Made by a program: the position numbers and the translations under genes
The notes under the pieces: model-generated
Seen by the model: the letters and a program-made list of their open reading frames with translations, nothing else
Told to the model about the DNA's origin: nothing
Database searches by the model: none
NCBI GenBank assembly: GCA_944389985.1
Contig: CALXON010000144.1
Location: 1 to 13,444, forward strand
Length of the DNA stretch: 13,444 nt
Direction of reading: 5' to 3'
Source of the DNA: an uncultured Spirochaetaceae bacterium
Lineage (GTDB): Bacteria; Spirochaetota; Spirochaetia; Sphaerochaetales; Sphaerochaetaceae
In this document: positions 13,229 to 13,444 of the stretch, in pieces
How positions within the stretch are numbered: position 1 is the first letter of the stretch
How the letters are laid out: each line of letters starts with the position of its first letter

Positions 13229-13444
13229 ATGCGTTCAGGCGATTTCGAGATAAGGAAGACAGGCAAGGGAACAGTGGAGATTTCCAGATACATTGGATCT
13301 GATGACACTGTCACCGTCCCCGGTGAGATTGAGGGAAGCAAGGTTGTGCAGATAGGACCTCTGTTCCTGAAGAAGAGCAACAAGGTCAGACACATCATTC
13401 TGCCCACTTCTGTGGAAGCCGTGAACCCTGAAGCCTTCCTGACA
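13229..13444 (+). CDS. BspA-like leucine-rich-repeat protein, N-terminal fragment (runs off window)
   Basis: An open frame of 72 codons continues past the right edge. The sequence FEIRKTGKGTVEISRYIG...VTVPGEIEGSKVVQIG..F followed by HIILPTSVEAVNPEAF matches the LRR_5/BspA pattern: an opening 'GTVEItgY.G....VtIP.EidGk.V..IG' strand unit, then repeats of the form 'l..I.IP.SV..I...AF'. Such proteins are often surface-exposed or adhesive, or internal repeat proteins, in spirochaetes and gut anaerobes. No signal peptide is present in the visible N-terminus if the ATG at 13229 is used, so either it is cytoplasmic or the true start or targeting differs. No Shine-Dalgarno is seen. The family call rests on one repeat and a half. 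Confidence 0.65.
   Translation, partial: MRSGDFEIRKTGKGTVEISRYIGSDDTVTVPGEIEGSKVVQIGPLFLKKSNKVRHIILPTSVEAVNPEAFLT

Noticed and set aside
13081..13407. Minus-strand 108-codon frame over the right-hand gap and the last gene
   Set aside because: Antisense to the BspA-like frame, which has family-typical repeats; the C-terminal part comes from AT-rich intergenic DNA.

Overview
The window looks like chromosome from a fermentative, probably gut- or sediment-associated spirochaete, with a Sphaerochaeta/Treponema-like lineage as my best guess. This is inferred from the style of the KsgA N-terminus, the single-domain Pta, and a BspA-type leucine-rich-repeat protein. G+C is roughly balanced and arginine is often AGA/AGG. 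No search was possible, so the taxonomic call is tentative. Almost everything is housekeeping. There is no CRISPR array, tRNA, rRNA, IS element or phage gene that I can see.

Layout. (1) 1-4014 (+): end of a pyrimidine operon, pyrE (cut by the window edge)-pyrF-pyrD/K fusion-pyrC. Every junction overlaps by a few bases (ATGA, TGATG, ATGA), so the genes are probably translationally coupled. They cover four of the six UMP-synthesis steps: carbamoyl-aspartate cyclisation, dihydroorotate oxidation, phosphoribosylation and decarboxylation. (2) 4015-4425: a 411-base gap, the most information-rich non-coding stretch. It holds a candidate promoter, a compact ~100-nt structured RNA ending in an intrinsic terminator, a perfect 10-bp palindrome, and a second promoter-like -10 followed by a 25-codon ORF with a strong ribosome-binding site. 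That ORF lies just upstream of corA and is flanked by mutually exclusive RNA stems. (3) 4426-5454 (+): CorA magnesium transporter. It converges on an RlmI-type 23S rRNA methyltransferase (5451-6677, -), the two sharing a TTAA stop. (4) 6741-11348 (+): HAD phosphatase, phosphohexomutase, ComEC-like membrane protein and KsgA/RsmA, in the same direction and closely spaced. (5) 11392-12393 (-): phosphate acetyltransferase with an intrinsic terminator, divergent from a small class I methyltransferase (12459-13073, +). (6) An AT-rich gap, then the first 72 codons of a BspA-like leucine-rich-repeat protein running off the right edge.

The most interesting signals are regulatory: (a) a possible MgtL/CorL-like leader peptide and RNA switch in front of corA; (b) a candidate small RNA or riboswitch after pyrC; (c) back-to-back divergent promoters between rlmI and the HAD gene whose -10 boxes each sit exactly 6 nt from the ATG, predicting leaderless mRNAs on both sides; (d) a long inverted repeat enclosing the comEC start. 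Several single genes here (rlmI, HAD, methyltransferase, BspA-like) have no Shine-Dalgarno but a -10 box close to the ATG, whereas internal operon genes mostly have good ribosome-binding sites.
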